Below are positions 56,707 through 64,000 of a stretch of 64,000 nucleotides of DNA, one piece after another. The stretch lies in assembly GCF_001956855.1 (NCBI RefSeq), contig NZ_MTHD01000002.1, forward strand, positions 372,001-436,000, given 5' to 3'. How positions within the stretch are numbered: the first letter of the stretch is position 1; every line of letters starts with the position of its first letter. Source of the stretch: Azonexus hydrophilus (GTDB taxonomy: Bacteria; Pseudomonadota; Gammaproteobacteria; Burkholderiales; Rhodocyclaceae). The translations under genes were made by a program, and so were the position numbers. The notes beneath the pieces were generated by a model, which did no database searches, was not told the DNA's origin, and saw only the letters and a program-made list of their open reading frames with translations.

Positions 56707-57315
56707 ATGGAACACTTACTCAGTCTGTTAGTCCGTACCGTGTTCATCGAGAACATGGCGCTCTCCTTCTTCCTCGGCATGTGTTCGTTCATCGCCATCT
56801 CGAAGAAGGTTGAAACCGCCATCGGTCTCGGCATCGCGGTTGTCGTCGTCCAGGTCATCACCGTACCGGCCAACAACCTGGCCTACACCTACCTGTTGCG
56901 CGAAGGCGCGCTGGCGTGGGCCGGCATGCCGGATGTCGATCTGTCCTTCCTCGGTCTGCTCACCTATATCGGCGTCATTGCGGCGATCGTGCAGATCCTC
57001 GAAATGCTGCTCGACAAGTACGTGCCCAGTTTGTACAACGCGCTCGGCATCTTCCTGCCGCTGATCACCGTCAACTGCGTGATCATGGCCGGTTCGCTGT
57101 TCATGGTCGAACGTGACTACAACTTCTCGGAAAGTGTGGTCTACGGTTTCGGTTCCGGTGCCTCCTGGGCGCTGGCGATTGCACTGTTGGCAGGTATCCG
57201 CGAGAAGCTGAAGTACAGCGACGTGCCGGACGGCCTGCAGGGCCTGGGCATCACCTTCATCACCATCGGCTTGATGTCGCTGGGCTTCATGTCCTTCTCG
57301 GGCATTCAACTCTAA
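56707..57315 (+). CDS. nqrE: Na+-NQR subunit E
   Basis: 202 residues, six membrane helices. It starts [20 protein letters not shown] and has [20 protein letters not shown] with the second iron-site Cys. Together with NqrD it forms the intramembrane Fe centre. ATG 56707 follows nqrD by 1 nt. Confidence 0.96.
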   Translation: MEHLLSLLVRTVFIENMALSFFLGMCSFIAISKKVETAIGLGIAVVVVQVITVPANNLAYTYLLREGALAWAGMPDVDLSFLGLLTYIGVIAAIVQILEMLLDKYVPSLYNALGIFLPLITVNCVIMAGSLFMVERDYNFSESVVYGFGSGASWALAIALLAGIREKLKYSDVPDGLQGLGITFITIGLMSLGFMSFSGIQL

Positions 57316-57325
57316 GGGGGCGGGG

Positions 57326-58552
57326 ATGAACATTCAGGAAATCCTGCTCGCCATCGGCATGTTCACCGGCATCGTGCTGGCGTTGGCGGTCTTCATCATC
57401 GCCGCCCGCGCCAAGCTGGTATCCAGCGGCGATGTCGATATCGAGATCAACGGCGAGCGCACGATCACCGTGCCGGCCGGCGGCAAGCTGCTGCAGACGC
57501 TGGCAGCCAACAACATCTTCCTGTCGTCGGCCTGCGGCGGCGGCGGTACCTGCGCCCAGTGCAAGTGCCAGGTGCACGATGGTGGCGGCGAAATGCTGCC
57601 GACCGAAGAGTCGCACTTCACCAAGCGCGAAGCCAAGGAAGGCTGGCGCCTGTCCTGCCAGACCCCGGTCAAGCAGAGCATGAAGATCGAAGTGCCGGAA
57701 GAGGTCTTCGGCGTCAAGAAGTGGGAATGTACGGTCGAGTCCAACCCGAACGTAGCCACCTTCATCAAGGAACTGACCTTGCGTCTGCCGGAAGGTGAGA
57801 GCGTCGACTTCCGCGCTGGCGGTTACGTCCAGCTGGAGTGCCCGCCGCACGTTGCCAAGTATTCGGATTTCGACATCCAGGAGGAATACCGCGGCGACTG
57901 GGACAAGTTCAACATGTGGCGCTTTGTCTCCAAGGTCGATGAGCCGGTGATCCGCGCCTACTCGATGGCCAACTACCCGGATGAAAAGGGCGTCGTCAAG
58001 TTCAACATCCGCGTGGCTTCGCCACCGCCGAATCGCGACGATATCCCGCCGGGCAAGATGTCCTCCTTCGTGTTCAACCTGAAACCGGGCGATAAAGTTA
58101 CGGTCTACGGTCCGTTTGGCGAGTTTTTCGCCCGCGATACGGATAACGAGATGGTCTTCGTCGGTGGCGGTGCCGGCATGGCGCCGATGCGTTCGCATAT
58201 CTTCGACCTGCTCAAGCGCCTGAAGTCGCAGCGCAAGATCACCTTCTGGTACGGCGCGCGCTCAATGCGCGAGGCCTTCTATGTCGAGGAATTCGACAAG
58301 CTGGCTGCCGAGAACCCGAACTTCAAGTGGCACCTGGCGCTGTCCGATCCGTTGCCGGAAGACAACTGGACCGGCTACAAGGGCTTCATCCACAACGTGC
58401 TGTACGACAACTATCTGAAGGACCATCCGGCGCCCGAGGATTGCGAGTTCTACATGTGCGGACCACCGATGATGAACTCGGCCGTGATCAAGATGTTGCT
58501 GGATCTGGGTGTCGAGCGCGAGAACATCATGCTCGACGACTTCGGCGGTTAA
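57326..58552 (+). CDS. nqrF: Na+-NQR subunit F
   Basis: 408 residues. An N-terminal membrane helix anchors a plant-type [2Fe-2S] domain ([20 protein letters not shown]). An FAD domain ([11 protein letters not shown]) and an NADH-binding domain ([39 protein letters not shown]) follow. It is the NADH-oxidising entry point of the complex. Confidence 0.97.
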   Translation: MNIQEILLAIGMFTGIVLALAVFIIAARAKLVSSGDVDIEINGERTITVPAGGKLLQTLAANNIFLSSACGGGGTCAQCKCQVHDGGGEMLPTEESHFTKREAKEGWRLSCQTPVKQSMKIEVPEEVFGVKKWECTVESNPNVATFIKELTLRLPEGESVDFRAGGYVQLECPPHVAKYSDFDIQEEYRGDWDKFNMWRFVSKVDEPVIRAYSMANYPDEKGVVKFNIRVASPPPNRDDIPPGKMSSFVFNLKPGDKVTVYGPFGEFFARDTDNEMVFVGGGAGMAPMRSHIFDLLKRLKSQRKITFWYGARSMREAFYVEEFDKLAAENPNFKWHLALSDPLPEDNWTGYKGFIHNVLYDNYLKDHPAPEDCEFYMCGPPMMNSAVIKMLLDLGVERENIMLDDFGG

Positions 58553-58578
58553 AACAGGAAAGGTAGAAAGGGACCACC

Positions 58579-58788
58579 ATGGAAATGTTTCTGGTCACCT
58601 TCGGGGCCATCGTCCTGCTGGTCCTGCTGATGGCGGTTGGCGTGCTCTTCGGACGCAAGCCGATCGCCGGCAGTTGCGGCGGCTACAAGGCAATCGACGT
58701 CGAGTGCGCCGCCGGCTGCAAGGACCCCTGTGAAAAGCGTCTGGCGCGCATGAAGGCGCAGGCAGAAGCTGAAGAAAAAAAGGAATAG
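58579..58788 (+). CDS. nqrM: NqrM, Na+-NQR maturation protein
   Basis: 69 residues. One membrane helix (VTFGAIVLLVLLMAVGVLFG) is followed by four cysteines in CGGYKAIDVECAAGCKDPC and a charged tail. NqrM (formerly DUF539) is thought to deliver iron to the NqrD/NqrE site. It lies 26 nt after nqrF with its own RBS, and 2 nt before the CBS-domain gene. Confidence 0.93.
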   Translation: MEMFLVTFGAIVLLVLLMAVGVLFGRKPIAGSCGGYKAIDVECAAGCKDPCEKRLARMKAQAEAEEKKE

Positions 58789-58790
58789 GC

Positions 58791-59186
58791 ATGCTGAAAT
58801 CACTGCTCATCAAGGATTACATGACGGCCGATCATCTGGCCTTCAATCCCGAGATGGACGTGCTGACCGCTGTTCACCAGTTGCTCGAACATCATCTGAC
58901 CGGTGCGCCGGTGGTCGATGCGGCCGGTCATCTGGTCGGGTTCTTCTCGGAAAAGGACGGTCTGCGCGTTGCCCTCAATGCGTCGTACTACGAACAGCCG
59001 GGCGGCCCGGTTGGCCAGTACATGACGCGCGAGCTGAAGACGCTCGACGCCTCGTCATCGATGGCCGATGCCATCGAATTGTTCGTTGCCAATCATTTCC
59101 ACTGCTACCCGGTGCTCTCCGAAGGCAGGCTGGTTGGTCAGCTGTCCCGGCGCGACGCCCTGAAGGCGCTGGAAAAACTCTGGTAA
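58791..59186 (+). CDS. Tandem CBS-domain protein
   Basis: 131 residues made of two CBS repeats: LLIKDYMTADHLAFNPEMDV to about residue 62, and VGQYMTRELKTLDASSSMAD to the end (VLSEGRLVGQLSRRDALKAL). CBS pairs bind adenine nucleotides and act as regulators. It follows nqrM by 2 nt, so co-transcription with nqr is likely. A role in sensing energy state for NQR is speculation. Confidence 0.85.
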   Translation: MLKSLLIKDYMTADHLAFNPEMDVLTAVHQLLEHHLTGAPVVDAAGHLVGFFSEKDGLRVALNASYYEQPGGPVGQYMTRELKTLDASSSMADAIELFVANHFHCYPVLSEGRLVGQLSRRDALKALEKLW

Positions 59187-59219
59187 GCCGGATTTCCGGC
59201 GCTTGCCGGCGATGCTGAC

Positions 59220-60128
59220 GTGAGCCAAATTCGCCACAAGCTCCGCGCCGGTATCCGCATCACCGGCGCGGCCTGCGGTCTGGGTGCCCAGGACAAGGCT
59301 TGCGAGGACGGGCCGGTCGCTTTTCATCATTCGCAAGCCTGGCATGAACTGGCCGGGCATCCGCAGCTTGATTGGGGGCGGACGCTGTATGCACCGCCCG
59401 CGCGCAGCGGCGAGGCGCCGGTGCAGCGCATTGCCGAATTCTGCCGCCATCTCGCCGACGAAGTGGCCACGACGCTGGCCGACAACCGCTTTCCGGTGGT
59501 CATCGGCGGTGATCACTCGGTCGCCATCGGCACCTGGAGCGGCCTCGCGCGCCATCTCGGCCAGCCGCCCGGGCTGCTCTGGATCGACGCACATCTCGAC
59601 AGCCATACGCCGGAAACCTCCTATTCCGGCGCCATCCACGGCATGCCGCTGGCCTGCCTGCTCGGTCATGGCGACAAGCGTCTGCTCAACATCGGCCTGG
59701 CCGGCGCCCAGGTCAGTGCCGGACACACGGTCGTGCTCGGGGCGCGCAGTCATGAACCGGAAGAACTGGATTTTCTGCGCCGTGCCGGCGTGCGCATCAT
59801 CGACAGTGAAGAAATCAGCCAGCGCGGCTTTGCCGTTTGCCTGGACGAAGCGATGGCCATCGTCGCGGCAGCGCCGGCGGGTTTTGGCGTGACGCTGGAT
59901 CTCGACGCGATCGATCCGCGCCTGGCGCCCGGCGTCGGCAGTCCGGAACCGGACGGCCTGCTGGCCACCGATGTGCTGACGGCAGTGCACTGGATTGCCG
60001 GCATGCCCGGTCTGCAGGCGCTGGAAATCGTCGAATACAACCCGGACCGCGACCGCCACGGCAGCACGGCCGCCTTGCTTTCCGATCTGATCGGCGAAAT
60101 CCTGCCGCCGGGCAAACATTCCTCATGA
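59220..60128 (+). CDS. Arginase/agmatinase family ureohydrolase
   Basis: 302 residues from GTG 59220. Binuclear Mn motifs are complete: VVIGGDHSVAIGTW, WIDAHLDSHTPETSYSGAIH and TLDLDAIDPRLAPGVGSPEP, with EIVEYNPDRDRHGSTA near the end. The pattern is nearer arginase (RocF) than agmatinase. It splits arginine (or a related guanidino compound) to urea and an amine. The stop overlaps the next gene, a J-domain protein, by 4 nt, an unexpected partner. Confidence 0.9.
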   Translation: MSQIRHKLRAGIRITGAACGLGAQDKACEDGPVAFHHSQAWHELAGHPQLDWGRTLYAPPARSGEAPVQRIAEFCRHLADEVATTLADNRFPVVIGGDHSVAIGTWSGLARHLGQPPGLLWIDAHLDSHTPETSYSGAIHGMPLACLLGHGDKRLLNIGLAGAQVSAGHTVVLGARSHEPEELDFLRRAGVRIIDSEEISQRGFAVCLDEAMAIVAAAPAGFGVTLDLDAIDPRLAPGVGSPEPDGLLATDVLTAVHWIAGMPGLQALEIVEYNPDRDRHGSTAALLSDLIGEILPPGKHSS

Positions 60129-61126
60129 TCCTGAAAGCCTGCACTGTGCTCGGCGTTTCGCCGGAGGCCGGCCCGGTCGAGTGGAAGCGGGCTTACCGTC
60201 GTCTGGCCATGCGCTGGCATCCGGACCGAAACGACCACCCGGAGGCGACCGAGCGGTTCAAGGAAATCAGCGCGGCCTATGAGTGCCTGATTGCGGTCGA
60301 CGCCCCGGAAGACGAAAAAACCGAAGCCGCACCGGATGCGGCGCCGGAAGAAGCGCAGGCCCGTGCCGCCGACATCCGCCTCAATCTCGCCATCAGCCTT
60401 GAAGAGGCCGCCGCCGGTTGCCGCCAGACGATCACCTATACGCGCGGCAAGGCCTGTCCGACCTGCGCTGGCAGTGGCGAAGCCGGCATGTCGCGGACGC
60501 GCTTCTGCGAAGCTTGCCACGGCAGCGGCCGCACCCACGACGCGCAACGCAAGCTGGTCTCGTGCACGGCCTGCGGCGGGCGTGGTTTCTTCACCGAGCG
60601 CATCTGCCCGGATTGTCACGGTAGCGGCCGCGAAACGGCCGACGTCAATATCGAAATCGTCGTCCCGCCCGGCATGCTCTCCGGCGACGAACTGCGCCTG
60701 GCCGGGCAGGGCGAGCCGGGCGACGAGCAACTGGCTGCCGGCGACCTGTACCTGACCGTGGTGCTGACGAGCCATCGCCTCTACCGCCTCGATGGGCGCG
60801 ACATCCACTACCGCATGCCGGTTGGTGCGCTGGTCCTCTTGGCCGGCGGCGACATCGAACTGCCGACCCCGGCCGGCACGCTTGTCCACACGCTGGATGC
60901 CGGCAGCACCGATGCCCGCGAAATCCGTATCCCGGGCAAAGGCTATCCCGGTCGCGGTAACAAGCAGGCCGGCGATCTGGTGGTCACGCTGGACGCAATC
61001 TTTCCCGCCAAACTCAGCCCGCGCCAGCGCAAGCTGCTGATACAGGCGCACCAGGACATGCTCGACAGCATCGATGACAGCCTGCCCCCTGTTGCCGACT
61101 GGCAGGATAGCCACGGCTTGCGCTGA
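60125..61126 (+). CDS. DnaJ-like co-chaperone: J domain + zinc finger, no G/F region
   Basis: 333 residues. An N-terminal J domain (residues ~3-62; YRRLAMRWHPDRNDHPEATE with HPD) is followed by an Ala/Glu/Pro linker (AVDAPEDEKTEAAPDAAPEE) instead of the Gly/Phe-rich region. Four CxxCxGxG-type zinc repeats come next: CPTCAGSG, CEACHGSG, CTACGGRG and CPDCHGSG. The C-terminal beta-sandwich client-binding domain is then seen (IEIVVPPGMLSGDELRLAGQ). It stimulates a DnaK-type chaperone. The missing G/F linker separates it from the housekeeping DnaJ. ATG 60125 overlaps the arginase stop. Confidence 0.88.
   Translation: MILKACTVLGVSPEAGPVEWKRAYRRLAMRWHPDRNDHPEATERFKEISAAYECLIAVDAPEDEKTEAAPDAAPEEAQARAADIRLNLAISLEEAAAGCRQTITYTRGKACPTCAGSGEAGMSRTRFCEACHGSGRTHDAQRKLVSCTACGGRGFFTERICPDCHGSGRETADVNIEIVVPPGMLSGDELRLAGQGEPGDEQLAAGDLYLTVVLTSHRLYRLDGRDIHYRMPVGALVLLAGGDIELPTPAGTLVHTLDAGSTDAREIRIPGKGYPGRGNKQAGDLVVTLDAIFPAKLSPRQRKLLIQAHQDMLDSIDDSLPPVADWQDSHGLR
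60291..60301 (+). repeat. Interspersed motif core copy TTGCGGTCGAC
   Basis: The core with partial A/T-rich flank (CTGATTGCGGTCGAC, 60287-60301). It lies exactly at the J-domain/linker boundary of the DnaJ-like gene. Confidence 0.35.
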
Positions 61127-61201
61127 GTCTGGCCGACAAGGCTTGTCCGGCAAGCGCCCACGCAGGATACTCTGGGTGTGTTCTCAAGCAGTGAGATGAT
61201 C

Positions 61202-61405
61202 ATGACCAATCAGCAGATTCGTACGGCAATCCGTTCAGGCTGGCCCTTCTTCGGTGTTACCAGTCAGGGTCAAGTGATGGCGCGTTATGTGCCGTTCGGG
61301 CCGGTGTTCCGCTGGAAGCGCAACCAGATGGTGCCGACGCCGTTGCAGGGCGAGGATTTGCTCTGGTGGATGCAGGCCAGTGACGAGGAAGGCAGCGAGG
61401 AATAA
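61202..61405 (+). CDS. Small conserved-looking protein of unknown function
   Basis: 67 residues from ATG 61202 (61196 also possible): MTNQQIRTAIRSGWPFFGVT, then aromatic and basic stretches (ARYVPFGPVFRWKRNQMVPT) and an acidic end (LLWWMQASDEEGSEE). No signal peptide or membrane helix. No family recognised. Good length, codon pattern and position between two oriented genes support it, but the ribosome site is weak (GTGAG). Confidence 0.55.
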   Translation: MTNQQIRTAIRSGWPFFGVTSQGQVMARYVPFGPVFRWKRNQMVPTPLQGEDLLWWMQASDEEGSEE

Positions 61406-61408
61406 GGT

Positions 61409-61960
61409 TCAGGCGCGCGGTTGCGGCTTGAATTTGTAGCGTTCGGGCAGGTCGACCGCAGCAATCATCGTCAGCTGCAGCCCGTGCCAGCTGACGGCAG
61501 AAATGCCGTTTTCCATCAATTCAGCGAAAGCCGTTTCGTCGGCGGGGCGCCCATCGGGCAATTGGCACTCGGCGAGAATACCGGCGAGATCGCGGTCGTC
61601 GAGCAGGCCGATGCCAAGTTCGGCAGCCAGCAGGATGCTGCCATCGGTATCGAGCAGCACGGCATCAATGCGCCCGGCCGGAGCGCCGGTGTGGCTGATG
61701 AAGGTTTCCCCCTCGCGGCGGAAGATCCACGGTGTGCAGGCGAGATCAACATAGACCCGCTGCGGACCGTTCTGGACGAACCAGCGACCTGTCTCGTCCG
61801 AACCGTACTGCCGGTTCATGAACTCGATCAGGCCGCGGTGCGTCACCCGTTCTCCCTGCAAACGCCAGTCCCCGCGCCGGTCGAGCGAAAGCCACTCGTA
61901 ACAGGCGGGGACGTTGGGCCATTTAGTCTGACCGGGAAAGTGAGGGGGGGATGAAGTCAT
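61409..61960 (-). CDS. Conserved hypothetical soluble protein
   Basis: 183 residues, no signal peptide or membrane segment. Features: PNVPACYEWLSLDRRGDWRL, WFVQNGPQRVYVDLACTPWI and AVLLDTDGSILLAAELGIGL. It looks like a globular single domain of mixed alpha/beta composition. I do not recognise a function. It converges on the small gene before it with a 3-nt gap. One motif copy (GTCGACCGCAGCAAT, 61451-61465) lies in its 3' part. Confidence 0.75.
   Translation of the reverse strand: MTSSPPHFPGQTKWPNVPACYEWLSLDRRGDWRLQGERVTHRGLIEFMNRQYGSDETGRWFVQNGPQRVYVDLACTPWIFRREGETFISHTGAPAGRIDAVLLDTDGSILLAAELGIGLLDDRDLAGILAECQLPDGRPADETAFAELMENGISAVSWHGLQLTMIAAVDLPERYKFKPQPRA
61451..61465 (-). repeat. Interspersed motif copy ATTGCTGCGGTCGAC
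   Basis: A copy of the ATTNTTGCGGTCRAC motif with one change (C for T at position 5), near the 3' end of the hypothetical gene 61409-61960. Confidence 0.4.
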
Positions 61961-62185
61961 TTTTCTTCCGGATAGTGCGTGTGTGTCATGGTATGCATGT
62001 TCTGCGCCTCGGTCGAATTTTTCCGCATGCTAGCCAGTGTCAAAAATGCATGTTCTACGCGGGTCGTGATTGGCACGGTTGCCTGGATATCCTGAAATGG
62101 CGGACAATTCGAGCTTTTTTAGCGAATGACTTTCGCAAGTTGTTCGTCCATTTGAATCTATTTATTTCAACTCAAGGAGCTTGCG

Positions 62186-62863
62186 GTGAACTCGAATAAA
62201 AACGCCGTAATAATTTGTGCTGTGGCTTTGGTCGCCACGCTTTCGGGATGTGCAACCGAAACGTCGCGTGCGATTGAGTCCCAGCAAACTGCCGCTGCAA
62301 CGCGGCCATATGTCGGCGAACGTCAGCCAGTGTCGGTGGGCAAGTTCGATAATCGTTCAAGCTTCATGCGCGGGGTTTTCTCCGATGGCGTCGATCGCCT
62401 GGGCAGTCAGGCCAAGACAATTCTGGTTTCCCACTTGCAGCAGAGCAACCGTTTTTCCGTCCTGGATCGCCAGAACCTGAGCGAAACCAAACAGGAAGCG
62501 GAAATTGCCCGCAAGCAGCAAGCGCTCAAGGGGGCGCGCTACGTCATTACCGGGGATGTCACGGAATTCGGCCGGAAAGAGGTTGGCGACCATCAGCTTT
62601 TCGGTCTGCTCGGCCGGGGCAAGCAGCAAGTGGCGTATGCCAAGGTTGCGCTGAACGTGGTTGATGTCGAGACATCGGAAGTCATTTATTCAACTTTCGG
62701 TGCCGGCGAGTACGCCCTCTCGAATCGTGAAGTGATCGGTTTTGGTGGCACCGCCAGCTACGACTCGACGCTGAACGGCAAGGTTCTCGATCTGGCCATC
62801 CGTGAGGCGGTTGATGGTTTGGTCAAGGGTGTCGAAGCCGGTGCCTGGCGTCCGGTACGCTGA
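62186..62863 (+). CDS. CsgG/HfaB-like lipoprotein
   Basis: 225 residues from GTG 62186 with AAGGAG upstream. The lipoprotein signal ends ATLSGC (Cys22). The body matches the CsgG/HfaB secretion-channel family: RPYVGERQPVSVGKFDNRSS, then AKTILVSHLQQSNRFSVLDR and GARYVITGDVTEFGRKEVGD. It is expected in the outer membrane. It leads a three-gene lipoprotein operon with DUF4810 and DUF799 proteins, a conserved set whose secreted product, if any, is unknown. Confidence 0.88.
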   Translation: MNSNKNAVIICAVALVATLSGCATETSRAIESQQTAAATRPYVGERQPVSVGKFDNRSSFMRGVFSDGVDRLGSQAKTILVSHLQQSNRFSVLDRQNLSETKQEAEIARKQQALKGARYVITGDVTEFGRKEVGDHQLFGLLGRGKQQVAYAKVALNVVDVETSEVIYSTFGAGEYALSNREVIGFGGTASYDSTLNGKVLDLAIREAVDGLVKGVEAGAWRPVR

Positions 62864-62882
62864 TATTGGCTCGGAGGGAGAG

Positions 62883-63257
62883 ATGGAAAGCAAAAATATA
62901 CGACATGGCCTGCTGTTGGCATGCGCTTGCTCGGTGCTGTTCTCGGGGTGCGCGCAGCAACGGCAGCCTCTTTATCACTGGGGAAATTTTCAGTCGGTCC
63001 AGTACAGTCATTTCAAGGGTGACAAGGGGCCTGAGGAGGGCATCATCGCGCTTGAGAAGGTTCGCGAGGAGGCCCGTGCCAACGGCCGCAATGTGCCACC
63101 CGGCTTGCAGGCGCATCTTGGCATGCTCTACGGACTGACCGGTCGTACCGATCTGTTCGAGCAGAATCTTTTGGCCGAGAAGCAGAGCTTTCCCGAAAGC
63201 TCGGTCTATCTCGACTTCCTGCTCAAGAAAAATCAGAAACAGGAGGTCGCGCGATGA
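62883..63257 (+). CDS. DUF4810 family lipoprotein
   Basis: 124 residues. The lipobox is LFSGC (Cys23). The mature protein has QPLYHWGNFQSVQYSHFKGD and LQAHLGMLYGLTGRTDLFEQ, then LLAEKQSFPESSVYLDFLLK, as in DUF4810. It is probably an accessory of the CsgG-like partner. GGAGGGAGAG precedes ATG 62883. It overlaps the next gene by 4 nt. Confidence 0.88.
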   Translation: MESKNIRHGLLLACACSVLFSGCAQQRQPLYHWGNFQSVQYSHFKGDKGPEEGIIALEKVREEARANGRNVPPGLQAHLGMLYGLTGRTDLFEQNLLAEKQSFPESSVYLDFLLKKNQKQEVAR

Positions 63258-63937
63258 AAAACACTTTTCTTTCTCTGGCGCGAACGCCTCTGCTGGTAGT
63301 TATCCTGGCCCTGCTTGGTGGTTGTGCAACATCACACAAGGCTTATGACTACACTGCTTTTCGCGAGGCACGGCCGGCATCCATTCTGGTGCTGCCGCCG
63401 GTGAACGAATCCCCGGATATCAAGGCGACGCATAGCATGCTTGCACATGCCACGGCACCGCTTGCCGAATCCGGTTATTACGTCTTTCCTGTCACCCTGG
63501 TCGACGAAACCTTCAAGCACAATGGTTTGACGGCTCCGGCAGATATTCACGAGGTGGCACCGGCCAAGCTGCGCGAAATATTTGGTGCCGATGCGGCGCT
63601 TTATATCAACGTCAAGCAATACGGCACGTCATACAAGGTGATTGCCAGTGAAACCCGGGTCACGGCAGAGGCACGGCTGGTCGATCTGCGTACCGGCAAC
63701 CAGCTGTGGCATGGTGCGGCGACGGCATCGAGTGCCGAAGGCGACAACAACAGCGGTGGCCTGGCGGGCATGTTGATCAAGGCGGTTGTTCGCCAGATCA
63801 TCGAGACGATCGCCGAACAGGGTCATGTTATCGCCGGGCAGACGAGTTCGCGTCTGTTGAGTGCCGGTATGCCGAACGGCATTCTGCACGGTCCGCGCTC
63901 GCCGCAGTACCAGAAGGATGGTCAGGCGCTGCGTTGA
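63254..63937 (+). CDS. DUF799 (GNA1162-like) lipoprotein
   Basis: 227 residues. The lipobox is LLGGC (Cys24). The body has RPASILVLPPVNESPDIKAT and SGYYVFPVTLVDETFKHNGL, then LREIFGADAALYINVKQYGT, typical of the GNA1162/DUF799 family of surface or periplasmic lipoproteins with a TolB-N-like fold. It is the third gene of the lipoprotein operon; a terminator follows 24 nt downstream. Confidence 0.9.
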   Translation: MKNTFLSLARTPLLVVILALLGGCATSHKAYDYTAFREARPASILVLPPVNESPDIKATHSMLAHATAPLAESGYYVFPVTLVDETFKHNGLTAPADIHEVAPAKLREIFGADAALYINVKQYGTSYKVIASETRVTAEARLVDLRTGNQLWHGAATASSAEGDNNSGGLAGMLIKAVVRQIIETIAEQGHVIAGQTSSRLLSAGMPNGILHGPRSPQYQKDGQALR

Positions 63938-63960
63938 TTCGAAGCCAGTAAGCAAAATTG

Positions 63961-63986
63961 AAAACGGCCTCGCAAGAGGCCGTTTT
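63961..63986 (+). terminator. Rho-independent terminator of lipoprotein operon
   Basis: AAAACGGCCTC, loop GCAA, GAGGCCGTTTT. The symmetric A/T ends allow function in both directions. Confidence 0.88.
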
Positions 63987-64000
63987 GTTATTCACTGCAA

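Noticed and set aside
61951..62199. 82-residue frame upstream of the CsgG-like gene
   Set aside because: It overlaps the true GTG start and ribosome site of the CsgG-like gene and the divergent start region; no family features.

Overview
The window looks like the chromosome of a betaproteobacterium of the Rhodocyclales (Dechloromonas/Azonexus-like). The evidence is high G+C, the ATC-initiated infC in a thrS-infC-rpmI-rplT-pheS-pheT-ihfA-merR block, surE-pcm-nlpD-rpoS, Na+-NQR with NqrM, hopanoid hpnCDE, and an octaheme tetrathionate/nitrite-type cytochrome. The genus is inferred from gene content and was not tested by alignment.

Layout. 1-2406: start of a cytochrome bd oxidase operon (cydP-cydA, minus strand) facing a sigma-54 activator, with a near-consensus -24/-12 promoter and repeats between them. 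2512-5081: ahpF and two small conserved genes. 5170-7552: octaheme cytochrome c plus cytochrome b with an FNR-type promoter. 7680-12976: a DUF3460 protein, a Pat-type acetyltransferase, OsmC, a methyltransferase, TesA and a YbbA-like ATPase. 12952-17121: a minus-strand operon slyX-DHH-hpnCDE, with tRNA-Leu embedded antisense inside it. 17189-24928: tRNA-Val, the translation/IHF block and tRNA-Pro. 24993-30109: chromate and dicarboxylate transporters, ferredoxin-NADP reductase with a divergent LysR regulator, and an ArsR regulator. 30110-33646: H-NS, surE, pcm, nlpD, rpoS. 33656-38518: moxR-DUF58-tgpA-mltB (minus). 38642-46441: histone-deacetylase-like protein, lysC, tRNA-Ser, and an AraC-controlled molybdenum hydroxylase operon (iorAB-xdhC-mocA).

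46442-52560 is an accessory island of visibly lower G+C. It carries a complete type II CBASS anti-phage operon (capV patatin, DncV-like CD-NTase, cap2 E1/E2 ligase, cap3 JAMM protease). Beside it is a two-gene cassette, a Cys-rich mini-ORF and a PD-(D/E)XK nuclease-like protein. No integrase or transposase is visible. 52699-59186 returns to core genes: nqrABCDEF-nqrM and a CBS protein. The window closes with an arginase-family protein, a J-domain/zinc-finger protein, two uncharacterised proteins, and a three-lipoprotein operon (CsgG-like, DUF4810, DUF799).

The main points for a second look are: the CBASS island and its flanking cassette; the DHH gene that has no stop codon until it has passed antisense through tRNA-Leu; an interspersed ~15-bp motif ATTNTTGCGGTCRAC that resembles uptake-type sequences; the sigma-54 architecture at cydPA; a class II FNR promoter; and an internal start in lysC. 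Most other open frames in this GC-rich DNA are antisense shadows and are not listed.
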